Below, piece after piece: positions 13,179 through 19,465 of a DNA stretch of 19,465 nt. The notes below the pieces were generated by a model. The model did not search any database, was not told the origin of the DNA, and worked only from the letters and a program-made list of their open reading frames with translations. Position 1 is the first letter of the stretch. Each line of letters opens with the position of its first letter. Source of the DNA: JBAZZQ01 sp041658725 (GTDB lineage: Bacteria; Planctomycetota; Phycisphaerae; JAAYCJ01); contig JBAZZQ010000067.1 of the NCBI GenBank assembly GCA_041658725.1, positions 1 through 19,465 on the forward strand. Direction: 5' to 3'. Made by a program: the position numbers and the translations under genes.

Positions 13179-14053
13179 CAACAATTGATCAGGAATGGAC
13201 AATCTGCCGGCTTTTGAATTGGACGGCGGATTATTTTAAAAGCAAAGGATTGGATGACCCGGTGCTGTCGGCACAGTTGCTTTTGGCTAAGGTTTTAGGT
13301 TGCTCGAAGGTCGATCTTTATCTGCGGTATGAACAAGTCGTTACCCAACCACAGCGGGATGATTTTCGAGAACTGGTCAAACGGGCATCGGAGGGCGAAC
13401 CGATCGCGTACCTGATCGGGCATAAGGAATTTTTTTCTCTGGATTTTCTCGTAAGTTCTTCGGTACTGATTCCCCGGCCGGAGACGGAACTCCTGGTGCA
13501 GTGGGTGATCCGAAAGGTTCGCGAGCAGCCGCAACAGTCCCCGGAAATCCTCGATATCGGCACGGGCAGCGGATGTATCGCGATAGCCCTGGCGAAATTT
13601 TTACCCAAACCGATGAATATCACAGCGGTTGACAAATCCCAGGATGCCCTTGAACTGGCGAAATCGAACGCCGAGCGGCACAAGATGCGGGACGCGATAA
13701 CCTTCATGGCTGGCGATCTTTTTAGCCGGCTTGACGGGCCAAAAAAACGATTTTCTTTTATTGTTTCCAATCCGCCTTATGTAACTGAAGAAGATTACTC
13801 CCGTTTGCCGAAATCTATAAAGATGTATGAGCCGGCAGACGCCCTTTTGGCCGGCACGGATGGTTTGGCGGTGGTAAAAAGGATCATCGCGGAGGCCGGC
13901 GAATATTTAAAATCCGATGGTTACCTGGTGATGGAAATCGGGTATAATCAGAGCGAAACGGTTTTGAAGTTGTTCCAAGCCCAGGGCTATAAGGAAATTG
14001 AGTTTGAGCGCGACGCGGCGGATATTCCGCGTATAGTAATTGGAAGAAAGTAG
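13175..14053 (+). CDS. prmC: Release factor glutamine methyltransferase
   Basis: PrmC (HemK) methylates the glutamine of the GGQ motif in release factors RF1 and RF2 using S-adenosylmethionine. It has 292 residues. The N-terminal helical domain covers about 1-75, with EPIAYLIGHKEF (75-86) as linker. The SAM-binding motif LDIGTGSGCIAIALA spans 126-140. NPPY (199-202) is the glutamine-binding catalytic motif, and PRPETE (100-105) is also typical. The ATG overlaps the upstream stop. The TAG stop at 14051-14053 lies in the first partial unit of an octamer repeat. murA follows 65 bases on. Confidence 0.96.
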   Translation: MTTIDQEWTICRLLNWTADYFKSKGLDDPVLSAQLLLAKVLGCSKVDLYLRYEQVVTQPQRDDFRELVKRASEGEPIAYLIGHKEFFSLDFLVSSSVLIPRPETELLVQWVIRKVREQPQQSPEILDIGTGSGCIAIALAKFLPKPMNITAVDKSQDALELAKSNAERHKMRDAITFMAGDLFSRLDGPKKRFSFIVSNPPYVTEEDYSRLPKSIKMYEPADALLAGTDGLAVVKRIIAEAGEYLKSDGYLVMEIGYNQSETVLKLFQAQGYKEIEFERDAADIPRIVIGRK

Positions 14054-14093
14054 ACTAGTAGTCTAGTAGACAAGTAGACAAGTAGACGAGTAG
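14050..14093 (+). repeat. AGTAG octamer tandem repeat, locus 3
   Basis: A half unit GTAG (14050-14053) contains the prmC stop. Five octamers follow: ACTAGTAG, TCTAGTAG, ACAAGTAG, ACAAGTAG and ACGAGTAG (14054-14093). It matches loci 1 and 2 in unit type, but no terminator follows. It runs into the murA ribosome site instead. Confidence 0.88.
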
Positions 14094-14117
14094 AAGAACA
14101 GAAAAGGAGTCATCATA

Positions 14118-15386
14118 ATGGATTATTTTGTCATACAAGGCGGAAAACGCCTTCGAGGAAAAGTGCGGGTGAGCGGATCGAAAAATGCAGCCCTGCCGAT
14201 CATGGCGGCGTGTCTGATGTGCGATGAGCCGGTGATTTTGCATAACGTTCCCAGCCTAAGCGACATAGAATATATGCTCGCGATTTTGGAAAAGCTTGGG
14301 GTGCGTGTGGAACGGATGGGAGATGGAACGATCGGCCTGGAAGTGCATGACGCCAGTAATTCGCACGCGGATTACGAAATCGTTCGCAAGATGCGAGCGA
14401 GCGTTTGCGTGATGGGTCCCCTTTTGGGACGGCGGAAACAAGCGAGAGTGGCGATGCCTGGCGGATGCGCGATCGGGACCAGGCCCATCGACCTGCACCT
14501 CAAGGGATTTGAAGCCCTGGGGGCGGACGTTGAATTGGTGGAAGGCGGGGATATTCTCTGCCGATGCGAGAAGCTGGAAGGCAAAGAGATTTTTCTGGGC
14601 GGACATTTCGGGTCGAGCGTAACGGCGACGGCGAATGTGCTTATGGCAGCCGTTTTCGCGCAGGGGACGACCGTTATTGAATCGGCGGCATGCGAGCCGG
14701 AGGTGGAAGACCTGGCAAACTTTTTGAACGCGATGGGCGCGAAAATTACCGGCCAGGGTTCTCCGAAGATCGTGATCGAAGGTGTGGACCGTCTGGGCGG
14801 CGGAGAATATACGATTATCCCGGATCGAATCGAGGCGGGAACATTAATGGTGGCGGCGGCCATCACAAACAGCGAGCTTCGGATTGAAAATTGCCGGCTT
14901 GAGCATTTGATGGCCGTAACCAAGACGCTGGAGGATATAGGCGTATTCGTGGAAAAAGATAACGGCCAGGTCGTAGTAAGCTCCTCACGGAATTTACTGC
15001 CGGTGGAAATCACAACCCAGCCCTATCCTGGATTTCCGACAGATTTACAGGCACAGTTTATGACGCTGCTGTCATTAGCGGACGGGATCAGCGTGGTAAC
15101 GGAAAAAATATTCCCCGACCGGTTTTTGCACGTGGCGGAATTGAACCGCATGGGAGCCCATTTGCGGAAAGAAGGACCGATTGTCATCGTGGAAGGAGTC
15201 AAGCGGCTGATCGGGGCTCCGGTGATGGCGTCGGACCTGCGTGCCAGCGCGGCGTTGGTCTTGGCAGGGATGGTCGCCCGTGGTTCGACCGAGGTCAATC
15301 GCGTTTATCATATAGATCGCGGGTATGAAAAAATCGAAGAAAAATTAAACGCCGTCGGAGCGGATATCAAACGGCAAGACCGGTGA
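14118..15386 (+). CDS. murA: UDP-N-acetylglucosamine 1-carboxyvinyltransferase
   Basis: MurA transfers enolpyruvate from phosphoenolpyruvate to UDP-GlcNAc, the first committed step of peptidoglycan synthesis, in the cytoplasm. It has 422 residues, the family norm. SKNAALP (21-27) holds the conserved Lys22-Asn23. The active-site loop is PGGCAIGTRP (114-123), with Cys117, the residue that reacts with fosfomycin. RASAALVLAGM near the C-terminus is the other hallmark. The ATG at 14118 has AAGGAG at an eight-base spacing. A complete murA indicates a peptidoglycan-making bacterium. Two small Cys-rich genes and a lipoprotein follow on the same strand. Confidence 0.97.
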   Translation: MDYFVIQGGKRLRGKVRVSGSKNAALPIMAACLMCDEPVILHNVPSLSDIEYMLAILEKLGVRVERMGDGTIGLEVHDASNSHADYEIVRKMRASVCVMGPLLGRRKQARVAMPGGCAIGTRPIDLHLKGFEALGADVELVEGGDILCRCEKLEGKEIFLGGHFGSSVTATANVLMAAVFAQGTTVIESAACEPEVEDLANFLNAMGAKITGQGSPKIVIEGVDRLGGGEYTIIPDRIEAGTLMVAAAITNSELRIENCRLEHLMAVTKTLEDIGVFVEKDNGQVVVSSSRNLLPVEITTQPYPGFPTDLQAQFMTLLSLADGISVVTEKIFPDRFLHVAELNRMGAHLRKEGPIVIVEGVKRLIGAPVMASDLRASAALVLAGMVARGSTEVNRVYHIDRGYEKIEEKLNAVGADIKRQDR

Positions 15387-15420
15387 GAAGAATTTTGGAT
15401 TTTAGATTTTGGATTAAGTG

Positions 15421-15669
15421 ATGTCGGATGAACCGGACTATATTTTGGAACTTGGCGGATACCGGCAACCGCGAGAATCGGCGGAGCAGTCCGACCGGGA
15501 AGGACGAGCGTACATCAGTGTGCTTTTTGAATGCTGCAACGTGTATAGCCGTGTTTACAAAAATACGCAGAGAACCGCTTATGTCGGGTGGTGTCCGAAA
15601 TGCGCTCGGAAAATACAGGTTCGGATTGCTGCCGACGGTGTCAACTGCCGGTTCTTCCGGGCAAAATAA
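15421..15669 (+). CDS. Small Cys-rich protein, probable zinc-binding, unknown function
   Basis: An 82-residue protein with Cys38-Cys39, then GWCPKC (Cys58 and Cys61) and Cys76. The CPKC knuckle and spacing suggest a single zinc ribbon. ISVLFECCNVYSRVY and TAYVGWCPKCARKIQVRI read as well-conserved beta-strand blocks. An ATG at 15421 follows directly on a GTG at 15418; the ATG is taken as start, though no strong ribosome site is visible. It lies 34 bases after murA, after an A/T-rich stretch with repeated GATTTTGGATT, and 24 bases before another Cys-rich gene. Function is unknown. Confidence 0.75.
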   Translation: MSDEPDYILELGGYRQPRESAEQSDREGRAYISVLFECCNVYSRVYKNTQRTAYVGWCPKCARKIQVRIAADGVNCRFFRAK

Positions 15670-15693
15670 AAACTAAAACCGCTTGGAGTGTAT

Positions 15694-16191
15694 ATGATCG
15701 GTGAGTGGGATGACTATGGGAGACGTACCGGTTCCTGCTGCAAATGCCAAAAAAACTTTGCCGAACTGGAGCCGTATTATGCCACACTAGGTGAAACCGC
15801 CCAGGGATTCCAGCGGCTGGAATTTTGCCAGGGATGCTGGACGGACGAGTTTGGGCGGGAGGCGTTCAGCTTTTGGCAGGCCCGTGTCCCGAAAAAAGAC
15901 GAAAAGAAAAAGCTGTTCGTCGACGACGCCGTGCTGGTGGATTTCTTTCGACGGCTTACAGAAAGTGGAGACGAAAGCAAAAACGGATTTTGCTTCGTGC
16001 TTGCTCTGATCCTGATGCGAAAGCGAATTTTAAAATATGTGTCCACGCGGCAAAAAGACGGCGAACAGGAAATCTGGATCATGAAATTATCGGGTGAGGA
16101 AAAGGAATACAATATCCCAAATCCGAATCTCGACGATCAGCAGATCGAACAAATCCGAACAGAATTGAGCACCGTGCTGGCAGGAGACTGA
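15694..16191 (+). CDS. Zinc-ribbon-type protein of unknown function
   Basis: A 165-residue protein. An N-terminal zinc-ribbon-like region has Cys15-Cys16-x-Cys18 and Cys45-x-x-Cys48 (EFCQGCW). The rest is a charged, mixed helical region, including FFRRLTESGDESKNGFCFVL and LRMRKRIL-like basic stretches, and an acidic C-terminus with no further cysteines. GGAG sits five bases before the ATG at 15694, which is preferred to the GTG at 15688. It is probably cotranscribed with murA and the 82-residue Cys-rich gene. I recognise no named family. The arrangement of CxxC pairs suggests structural zinc rather than catalysis. Confidence 0.75.
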   Translation: MIGEWDDYGRRTGSCCKCQKNFAELEPYYATLGETAQGFQRLEFCQGCWTDEFGREAFSFWQARVPKKDEKKKLFVDDAVLVDFFRRLTESGDESKNGFCFVLALILMRKRILKYVSTRQKDGEQEIWIMKLSGEEKEYNIPNPNLDDQQIEQIRTELSTVLAGD

Positions 16192-16201
16192 TACGAAATA
16201 A

Positions 16202-16319
16202 AATGACTAAATCCTAATGACTAATGTCTAAAGAAGAAGCCGGGGCATACATCTTTTTAGGCATTAGTCATTTAAGAATTAGTCATTGATTAGACATTGG
16301 GAATTAGGGTTTAGTCATT
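16202..16319. repeat. 118-bp inverted-repeat element with TTAGTCATT array
   Basis: The two 30-base ends (16202-16231 and 16290-16319) are reverse complements at 26 of 30 positions. The 9-mer AATGACTAA occurs at 16202 and 16216, and its complement TTAGTCATT at 16264, 16279 and 16311, so five copies point inward. The right end stops about five bases before the ribosome site of the lipoprotein gene. It may be a small palindromic mobile-type element or an operator array. Confidence 0.8.
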
Positions 16320-16335
16320 ATGAAAAGGGGTTGCC

Positions 16336-17184
16336 ATGCGACAAACATTGTTTAGATTAACGCTGGTTTTTGTATTGGTGTCTGTAATGGCGGCGGGGTG
16401 TGCGCAGATGCCCCGACAGACAATGCCCGCCAAGCCCTATTCCATTCAGGAACTGATCGACCAAACGGAGCAGAATGCGCAAAACTCAGCCAGATTTCGA
16501 AGCAAGGGTGGAAGAATGTCGGTGAAAATTTCTACCGACAAGGGGCTTAAGCGGTATGATCTTGACGCCGTCCTGGTATTGTACGAACAACCAAAGCATT
16601 TGTATCTGACGGGAAGTTTCCTCGGCCACCCGGCTTTACAGATCGGGTCCAATGCGCAGAATTACTGGCTTGGGGTTATGCCTGAGCCGAGTCAATTGCA
16701 TTGGGGATATTGGAAGTTCGTGGACTCCGAACGCAACAGTTGGCGGATGGGCGGGCCAATAAAACTGATGGAGGCATTGGGACAGATCAACCTGCGACAG
16801 CCGGAAGGTAATCTATCCACACCGACCCTCGAACGGCGAAAAAATGATAATATTTTAAAATACACGGCCAAGGATCCCAAACGCGGGTCGTACCTGGCCA
16901 AGGAAGTCTTTATCACGCCCTATGCGACTCCCACCATCAGTCAAATCGTTTACTACAACCCCGATGGAAGCGTGGAACTTACGACCACGTATTCAAATTA
17001 CCTGCCGATGGGAAACGGTCAGATGGCCAACAAGGTCGAACTGGTCTGGCCCGCGGATAAAAGTTACATGCGGCTGACACTGGGCAAAGTGGCGGCGGTA
17101 GAATCCCTTCCAGCCGAGGCGTTTAAGATGCCCGATGCTTCAGCCTTTGCCGAAGTGGTCCAGGTGGATGAAAAATGCCAATAA
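16336..17184 (+). CDS. Lipoprotein, LolA/LolB-like fold suspected
   Basis: A 282-residue protein with a lipoprotein signal peptide: basic MRQTLFR, a hydrophobic core, then MAAGC with the lipidated Cys22. The mature part is mainly beta-rich. LKRYDLDAVLVLYEQPKHLYLTG followed by ALQIGSNAQNYWLG resembles the strand pattern of LolA/LolB-type and DUF4292 lipoprotein-binding barrels, so a role in lipid or lipoprotein handling in the envelope is possible but unproven. AAGGGG precedes the ATG by five bases. The upstream gap is filled by the inverted-repeat element. It is convergent with the CheY-like gene, the two stop codons being three bases apart. Confidence 0.8.
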   Translation: MRQTLFRLTLVFVLVSVMAAGCAQMPRQTMPAKPYSIQELIDQTEQNAQNSARFRSKGGRMSVKISTDKGLKRYDLDAVLVLYEQPKHLYLTGSFLGHPALQIGSNAQNYWLGVMPEPSQLHWGYWKFVDSERNSWRMGGPIKLMEALGQINLRQPEGNLSTPTLERRKNDNILKYTAKDPKRGSYLAKEVFITPYATPTISQIVYYNPDGSVELTTTYSNYLPMGNGQMANKVELVWPADKSYMRLTLGKVAAVESLPAEAFKMPDASAFAEVVQVDEKCQ

Positions 17185-17187
17185 ATT

Positions 17188-17562
17188 TTAAACGGCAACA
17201 CCGCATTTTGCCAATGTTTGATTGATCTTTTCACTCAGAACCTCCGCGGTAAAAGGTTTCACGACATAATTATTGACCCCGGCCTTAACGGCTTTGAGCA
17301 CCCTGCTCTTTTCCGCGCCCGTCGTAACCATAATAATGGGAACATGGGGATTGGCGGCGCGAATGTTCCTTACCAGGGTAAGACCATCCATATTCGGCAT
17401 ATCCCAACCGACGAGGAAAAGATCGGGCATCTGTAAAGCCATCAGACTCAGGGCTTCCACGCCATCACCCGCTTCGGAAATATTCCGATAGCCCAATTGG
17501 ACCAGGACATTTTTTTCAATGTTTCGTATGGTCGGCGAATCATCGACTATCATGATTTTCAT
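17188..17562 (-). CDS. Stand-alone CheY-like response regulator receiver
   Basis: A single receiver domain of 124 residues without an output domain. The acidic pair is Asp7-Asp8 (IVDDS), the phospho-acceptor Asp54 (GWDMPNMDG), the switch Thr80-Thr81 (MVTTGA) and the conserved Lys102-Pro103. All key residues are present. It would receive phosphate from a histidine kinase not found here and act by binding a partner, as CheY does. The ATG at 17562 has GGAG at an eight-base spacing; frames extending further upstream lack support. The gene stands alone on its strand and meets the lipoprotein gene tail to tail. Confidence 0.93.
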   Translation of the reverse strand: MKIMIVDDSPTIRNIEKNVLVQLGYRNISEAGDGVEALSLMALQMPDLFLVGWDMPNMDGLTLVRNIRAANPHVPIIMVTTGAEKSRVLKAVKAGVNNYVVKPFTAEVLSEKINQTLAKCGVAV

Positions 17563-17775
17563 AAAAATGACTCCGAAATAGTAATGACACATTTTATATC
17601 CATCATAGTCCTCTAGTGTCGCAGCGACCCACCCGGGATGTAACACTCTATATATCGACAGATTATCAGCCAATATTAAGGAAAATTAAACCATTGATCG
17701 TATTTGAAGTCTATCCCCTATGTATAGGACCTGCGATGGGAAAACATAAAAAAAATATTTCCAGACCGAGCGCGA

Positions 17776-18061
17776 GTGTTCCAGGATTTTCGGGCGAGAC
17801 GAGCCGCGACCGTAAGGGAGCGGGTAATTTTGGAAGCGCGTTATTATTTCTTGTCACCCGCTCCCCAGAGTGTTGCCAAAAGCAGCCTTTCCCAGAGGTC
17901 AGATTGAACGATATCCCCGTTCCCCCAGCCTTCGCGGGGGTAAAGCTTTTGGGATATTCCAATGACCTTGTATTTGTGGAAAGATCACCCTCTGGATCAT
18001 CGAGTCAAACCGGATGATGATGCAAAAACAGGGGAAGTCTCGCCCAAAAATCCTGGAACAC
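17776..18061. repeat. 286-bp structured element with 25-nt terminal inverted repeats
   Basis: The 25-base ends (17776-17800 and 18037-18061) are reverse complements with one mismatch. Inside are three hairpins. The left one is a perfect 10-bp stem, GGGAGCGGGT (17816-17825) and ACCCGCTCCC (17856-17865). The central one is nested: AGGTCA/TGACCT (17896, 17963), ATATCCC/GGGATAT (17911, 17951) and CCCCC/GGGGG (17922, 17936). The right one is ATCATC/GATGAT (17996, 18013). The overall fold is cloverleaf-like. It may be a non-autonomous mobile element or a structured RNA. Confidence 0.8.
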
Positions 18062-18081
18062 CTTATTCATGCAGAGCTGGG

Positions 18082-18155
18082 AATTAATCCTTGAAAACCC
18101 CTTCCATGCAACGTAGCATAAACCAATGGCAAGGATCGTTCGAGGGGATTGAATT
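18082..18155 (+). promoter_or_regulatory. Possible alternating-stem leader of the URO-D gene
   Basis: ATCCTTG (18087-18093) can pair with CAAGGAT (18130-18136), enclosing a small ATGC/GCAT hairpin. The overlapping AATTAATCC (18082-18090) can instead pair with GGATTGAATT (18146-18155) with one bulge. The two pairings exclude each other. The leader is about 75-150 bases before the ATG. No conserved riboswitch core was recognised, and no B12-box was seen. Confidence 0.25.
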
Positions 18156-18228
18156 TAAGAATGGTTTACCCGGAATTAAGATTGAAATCAAAACCGATTG
18201 GTGTAGATGAAAACCAGGAGAAAAAACT

Positions 18229-19230
18229 ATGAACGGCTATGAACGGTACATGGGGGTTTTGACGGATCGGAAAGTGGATATTCTGCCCCGGCTGCCGATT
18301 TTGATGGCCTTTGCGACCGAGTTCATCGGGTCCAACTACGCCGCATTCGCCTCCGATTACCGCATCTTGACCGACTCCATCTATCGGTGCGCCGAATATT
18401 TCGGCTTCGATCAGTTGACCACCTTTTCCGATCCCTACCGGGAGACGCAAGGATTTGGCGCCGCCATTGAATACGTTACCGATGGCGTTCCCCGATGTCC
18501 CACCCCCCCGCTGAAGGAAATCAAAAATTTAAACCTATTGACCAAGCCCAATCCCCTTATTTCGGAAAGAATGCTTGACCGCATTATGGCAGTGGAGCAC
18601 TACAAGAAGCTGGCCTATAAAAAATATTCTATCCTGGGCTGGGTCGAAGGGCCCGCCGCCGAGGCCGCCGACCTTCGCGGGGTAGAGAACTTCCTGATCG
18701 ACCTGATTGATGATCCGGAATTTCTGGGCGAATTGATGGACCTTTGCGTCGAAACAGCCATTCCCTTTGCACGGGTCCAACTGGAGTCCGGGGCGGATAC
18801 CATTGGCATCGGAGATGCCATCGCCAGCCAGGTCTCACTGCCTTTATACCAGGAGCTAATTTTCCCCAAGGAAAAGACCCTCGTCCAAGCCATCCATAAT
18901 GCCGGGGGGTACGTTCGCCTTCACATTTGCGGGAATATCAGCCATCTTCTTCCCGAAATTGCCAAACTGAAGGTGGACATCCTCGATGTGGATTGGCAGG
19001 TAGATATGGCCAAAGCCCGTGATATTTTAGGTTCGCAAACCGTGTTGATGGGGAACCTGGACCCGGCCAACGACGTGATGCGGGGAACCCCAGAATCGAT
19101 CAAGGAAAAATTGATCCAAATCTACCGGACGATCGGCAATCGTTACATGACCGGAGCCGGCTGCGAGATTCCTCCCGGAACCGCTTATGAAAATTTAAAA
19201 GCATTATGTGTTCCCATCGATTTTAAGTAA
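18229..19230 (+). CDS. URO-D family protein, MtaA/CmuA-like corrinoid methyltransferase homologue
   Basis: A 333-residue TIM-barrel protein of the uroporphyrinogen decarboxylase superfamily. The putative zinc ligands His232 and Cys234 (HICGN) and Cys312 (GAGCEIPPGT) match the H-x-C...C pattern of MtaA/MtbA/CmuA methylcobamide:CoM or methylcobamide:tetrahydrofolate methyltransferases, rather than the Arg- and Asp-based site of HemE. GNLDPAN (276-282) and YENLKAL near the end are typical of this group. A methyl-transfer role with a corrinoid protein partner is inferred; no such partner is in this window. AGGAG lies eight bases before the ATG at 18229. It stands alone, after a structured region. 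Confidence 0.85.
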   Translation: MNGYERYMGVLTDRKVDILPRLPILMAFATEFIGSNYAAFASDYRILTDSIYRCAEYFGFDQLTTFSDPYRETQGFGAAIEYVTDGVPRCPTPPLKEIKNLNLLTKPNPLISERMLDRIMAVEHYKKLAYKKYSILGWVEGPAAEAADLRGVENFLIDLIDDPEFLGELMDLCVETAIPFARVQLESGADTIGIGDAIASQVSLPLYQELIFPKEKTLVQAIHNAGGYVRLHICGNISHLLPEIAKLKVDILDVDWQVDMAKARDILGSQTVLMGNLDPANDVMRGTPESIKEKLIQIYRTIGNRYMTGAGCEIPPGTAYENLKALCVPIDFK

Positions 19231-19440
19231 AATCAACCGTCTTTTTTATTGCGGTGTGGTGTCGAGACGCACCAATTCTTTGTGTGTTCCTTCGAATGGG
19301 TGTGCCAAGATTTTCGGGCAGACCCAATAACGCTAGGTAGTCGTCCCTGAAAAAGTCGAATTTTAAAAGATCACGCCGCAAAGCGGCAAGTGTGAATACG
19401 CGGATGATCAAAAATCGGGGCCAAAAACTGCAGGCACAAT
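19231..19440. other. Noncoding spacer after the URO-D gene
   Basis: No gene is clearly supported. A TCTTTTTTATT run follows the URO-D stop within 25 bases, but with no convincing stem. A minus-strand frame stays open from the window edge to 19223, yet a leftward terminator at 19441-19462 sits inside it, so it is probably not coding. Confidence 0.4.
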
Positions 19441-19462
19441 AAAAAATGCCGCAGCAGGCGGC
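19441..19462 (-). terminator. Leftward rho-independent terminator of a gene outside the window
   Basis: On the minus strand GCCGC-CTGCT-GCGGC (19462-19448) forms a 5-bp G+C stem followed by ATTTTTTATT. It implies a minus-strand gene ending just beyond the right edge. Confidence 0.55.
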
Positions 19463-19465
19463 GAA

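Larger units (their letters stand above)
17563..18228. other. 666-base noncoding region with a structured element
   Basis: No gene is supported. Bases 17563-17775 form the CheY-like upstream region; TATAAA-like and TTGGCT hexamers occur on the minus strand but no confident pair. Bases 17776-18061 are the palindromic element described separately. Bases 18062-18228 form the leader of the URO-D gene. An open frame on the plus strand (17616-18017) runs through the palindrome and is rejected. Confidence 0.6.

Noticed and set aside
14050..14093. Octamer array as a CRISPR or tRNA-like feature
   Set aside because: Units are 8 bp with no unique spacers; simple tandem repeat only.
17616..18017. 133-codon plus-strand frame upstream of the URO-D gene
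   Set aside because: It runs through the 286-bp inverted-repeat element, so codons are dictated by stems; no ribosome site or recognisable motif.
18062..18228. Cobalamin riboswitch before the corrinoid-type gene
   Set aside because: I looked for a B12-box-like GCCACTG and found none; only generic stems are present.
19223..19465. Minus-strand frame open to the right edge
   Set aside because: A good leftward terminator (19441-19462) lies inside it, so transcripts of the neighbouring gene should end there; no family resemblance.

Overview
The window is bacterial chromosome with densely packed housekeeping genes and unusually many short palindromic or repeated intergenic elements. Several traits suggest Planctomycetota, perhaps a Phycisphaerae-like lineage. 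They are a rho gene with a long acidic N-terminal extension placed after coaE, prmC followed by murA and two small Cys-rich proteins, a DUF2617-type protein, and a corrinoid-type URO-D methyltransferase homologue. This placement comes from remembered gene neighbourhoods and protein style, not from a database search. No rRNA, tRNA, CRISPR array, transposase or integrase gene was found.

Layout. 147-1103 (-) is a PfkB-family sugar-phosphate kinase with a promoter so close that its mRNA may be leaderless. 1169-1623 (+) is a translationally coupled DUF4258/DUF2283 pair, followed by coaE (1637-2278) and rho (2499-4001). A KefB/YbaL-type cation:proton antiporter (4120-5913) lies between two near-identical copies of the rho 3' end, an octamer repeat and a rho-independent terminator. 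5914-6423 is a mosaic of repeats with one doubtful small gene. 6424-7893 (-) holds an RluD-type pseudouridine synthase and thioredoxin, separated by a 72-bp inverted repeat. 8085-9119 (+) is an alpha/beta hydrolase.

9146-11392 (-) is a three-gene operon: a CPBP intramembrane protease, a DUF2617-like protein, and a membrane protein that looks like a CobS homologue with a degenerate Asp motif. An endonuclease III-like glycosylase (11450-12124) is divergent from it. After a 110-bp nested palindromic element (12228-12337) come a small membrane protein, a small helical protein and prmC (12517-14053), joined by 4-bp overlaps. murA, two Cys-rich small proteins and a lipoprotein follow (14118-17184). 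A stand-alone CheY-like receiver (17188-17562, -) converges on the lipoprotein. A 286-bp element bounded by 25-nt inverted repeats (17776-18061) precedes a MtaA/CmuA-like URO-D protein (18229-19230). The right edge carries a leftward terminator for a gene outside the window.

How the genes relate. Most are core functions: CoA synthesis, transcription termination, release-factor methylation, peptidoglycan precursor synthesis, rRNA modification and redox. The most unusual points are the antiporter cassette bracketed by duplicated rho 3' ends, the CPBP-DUF2617-CobS-like operon, and the variety of palindromic and octamer repeats between genes.
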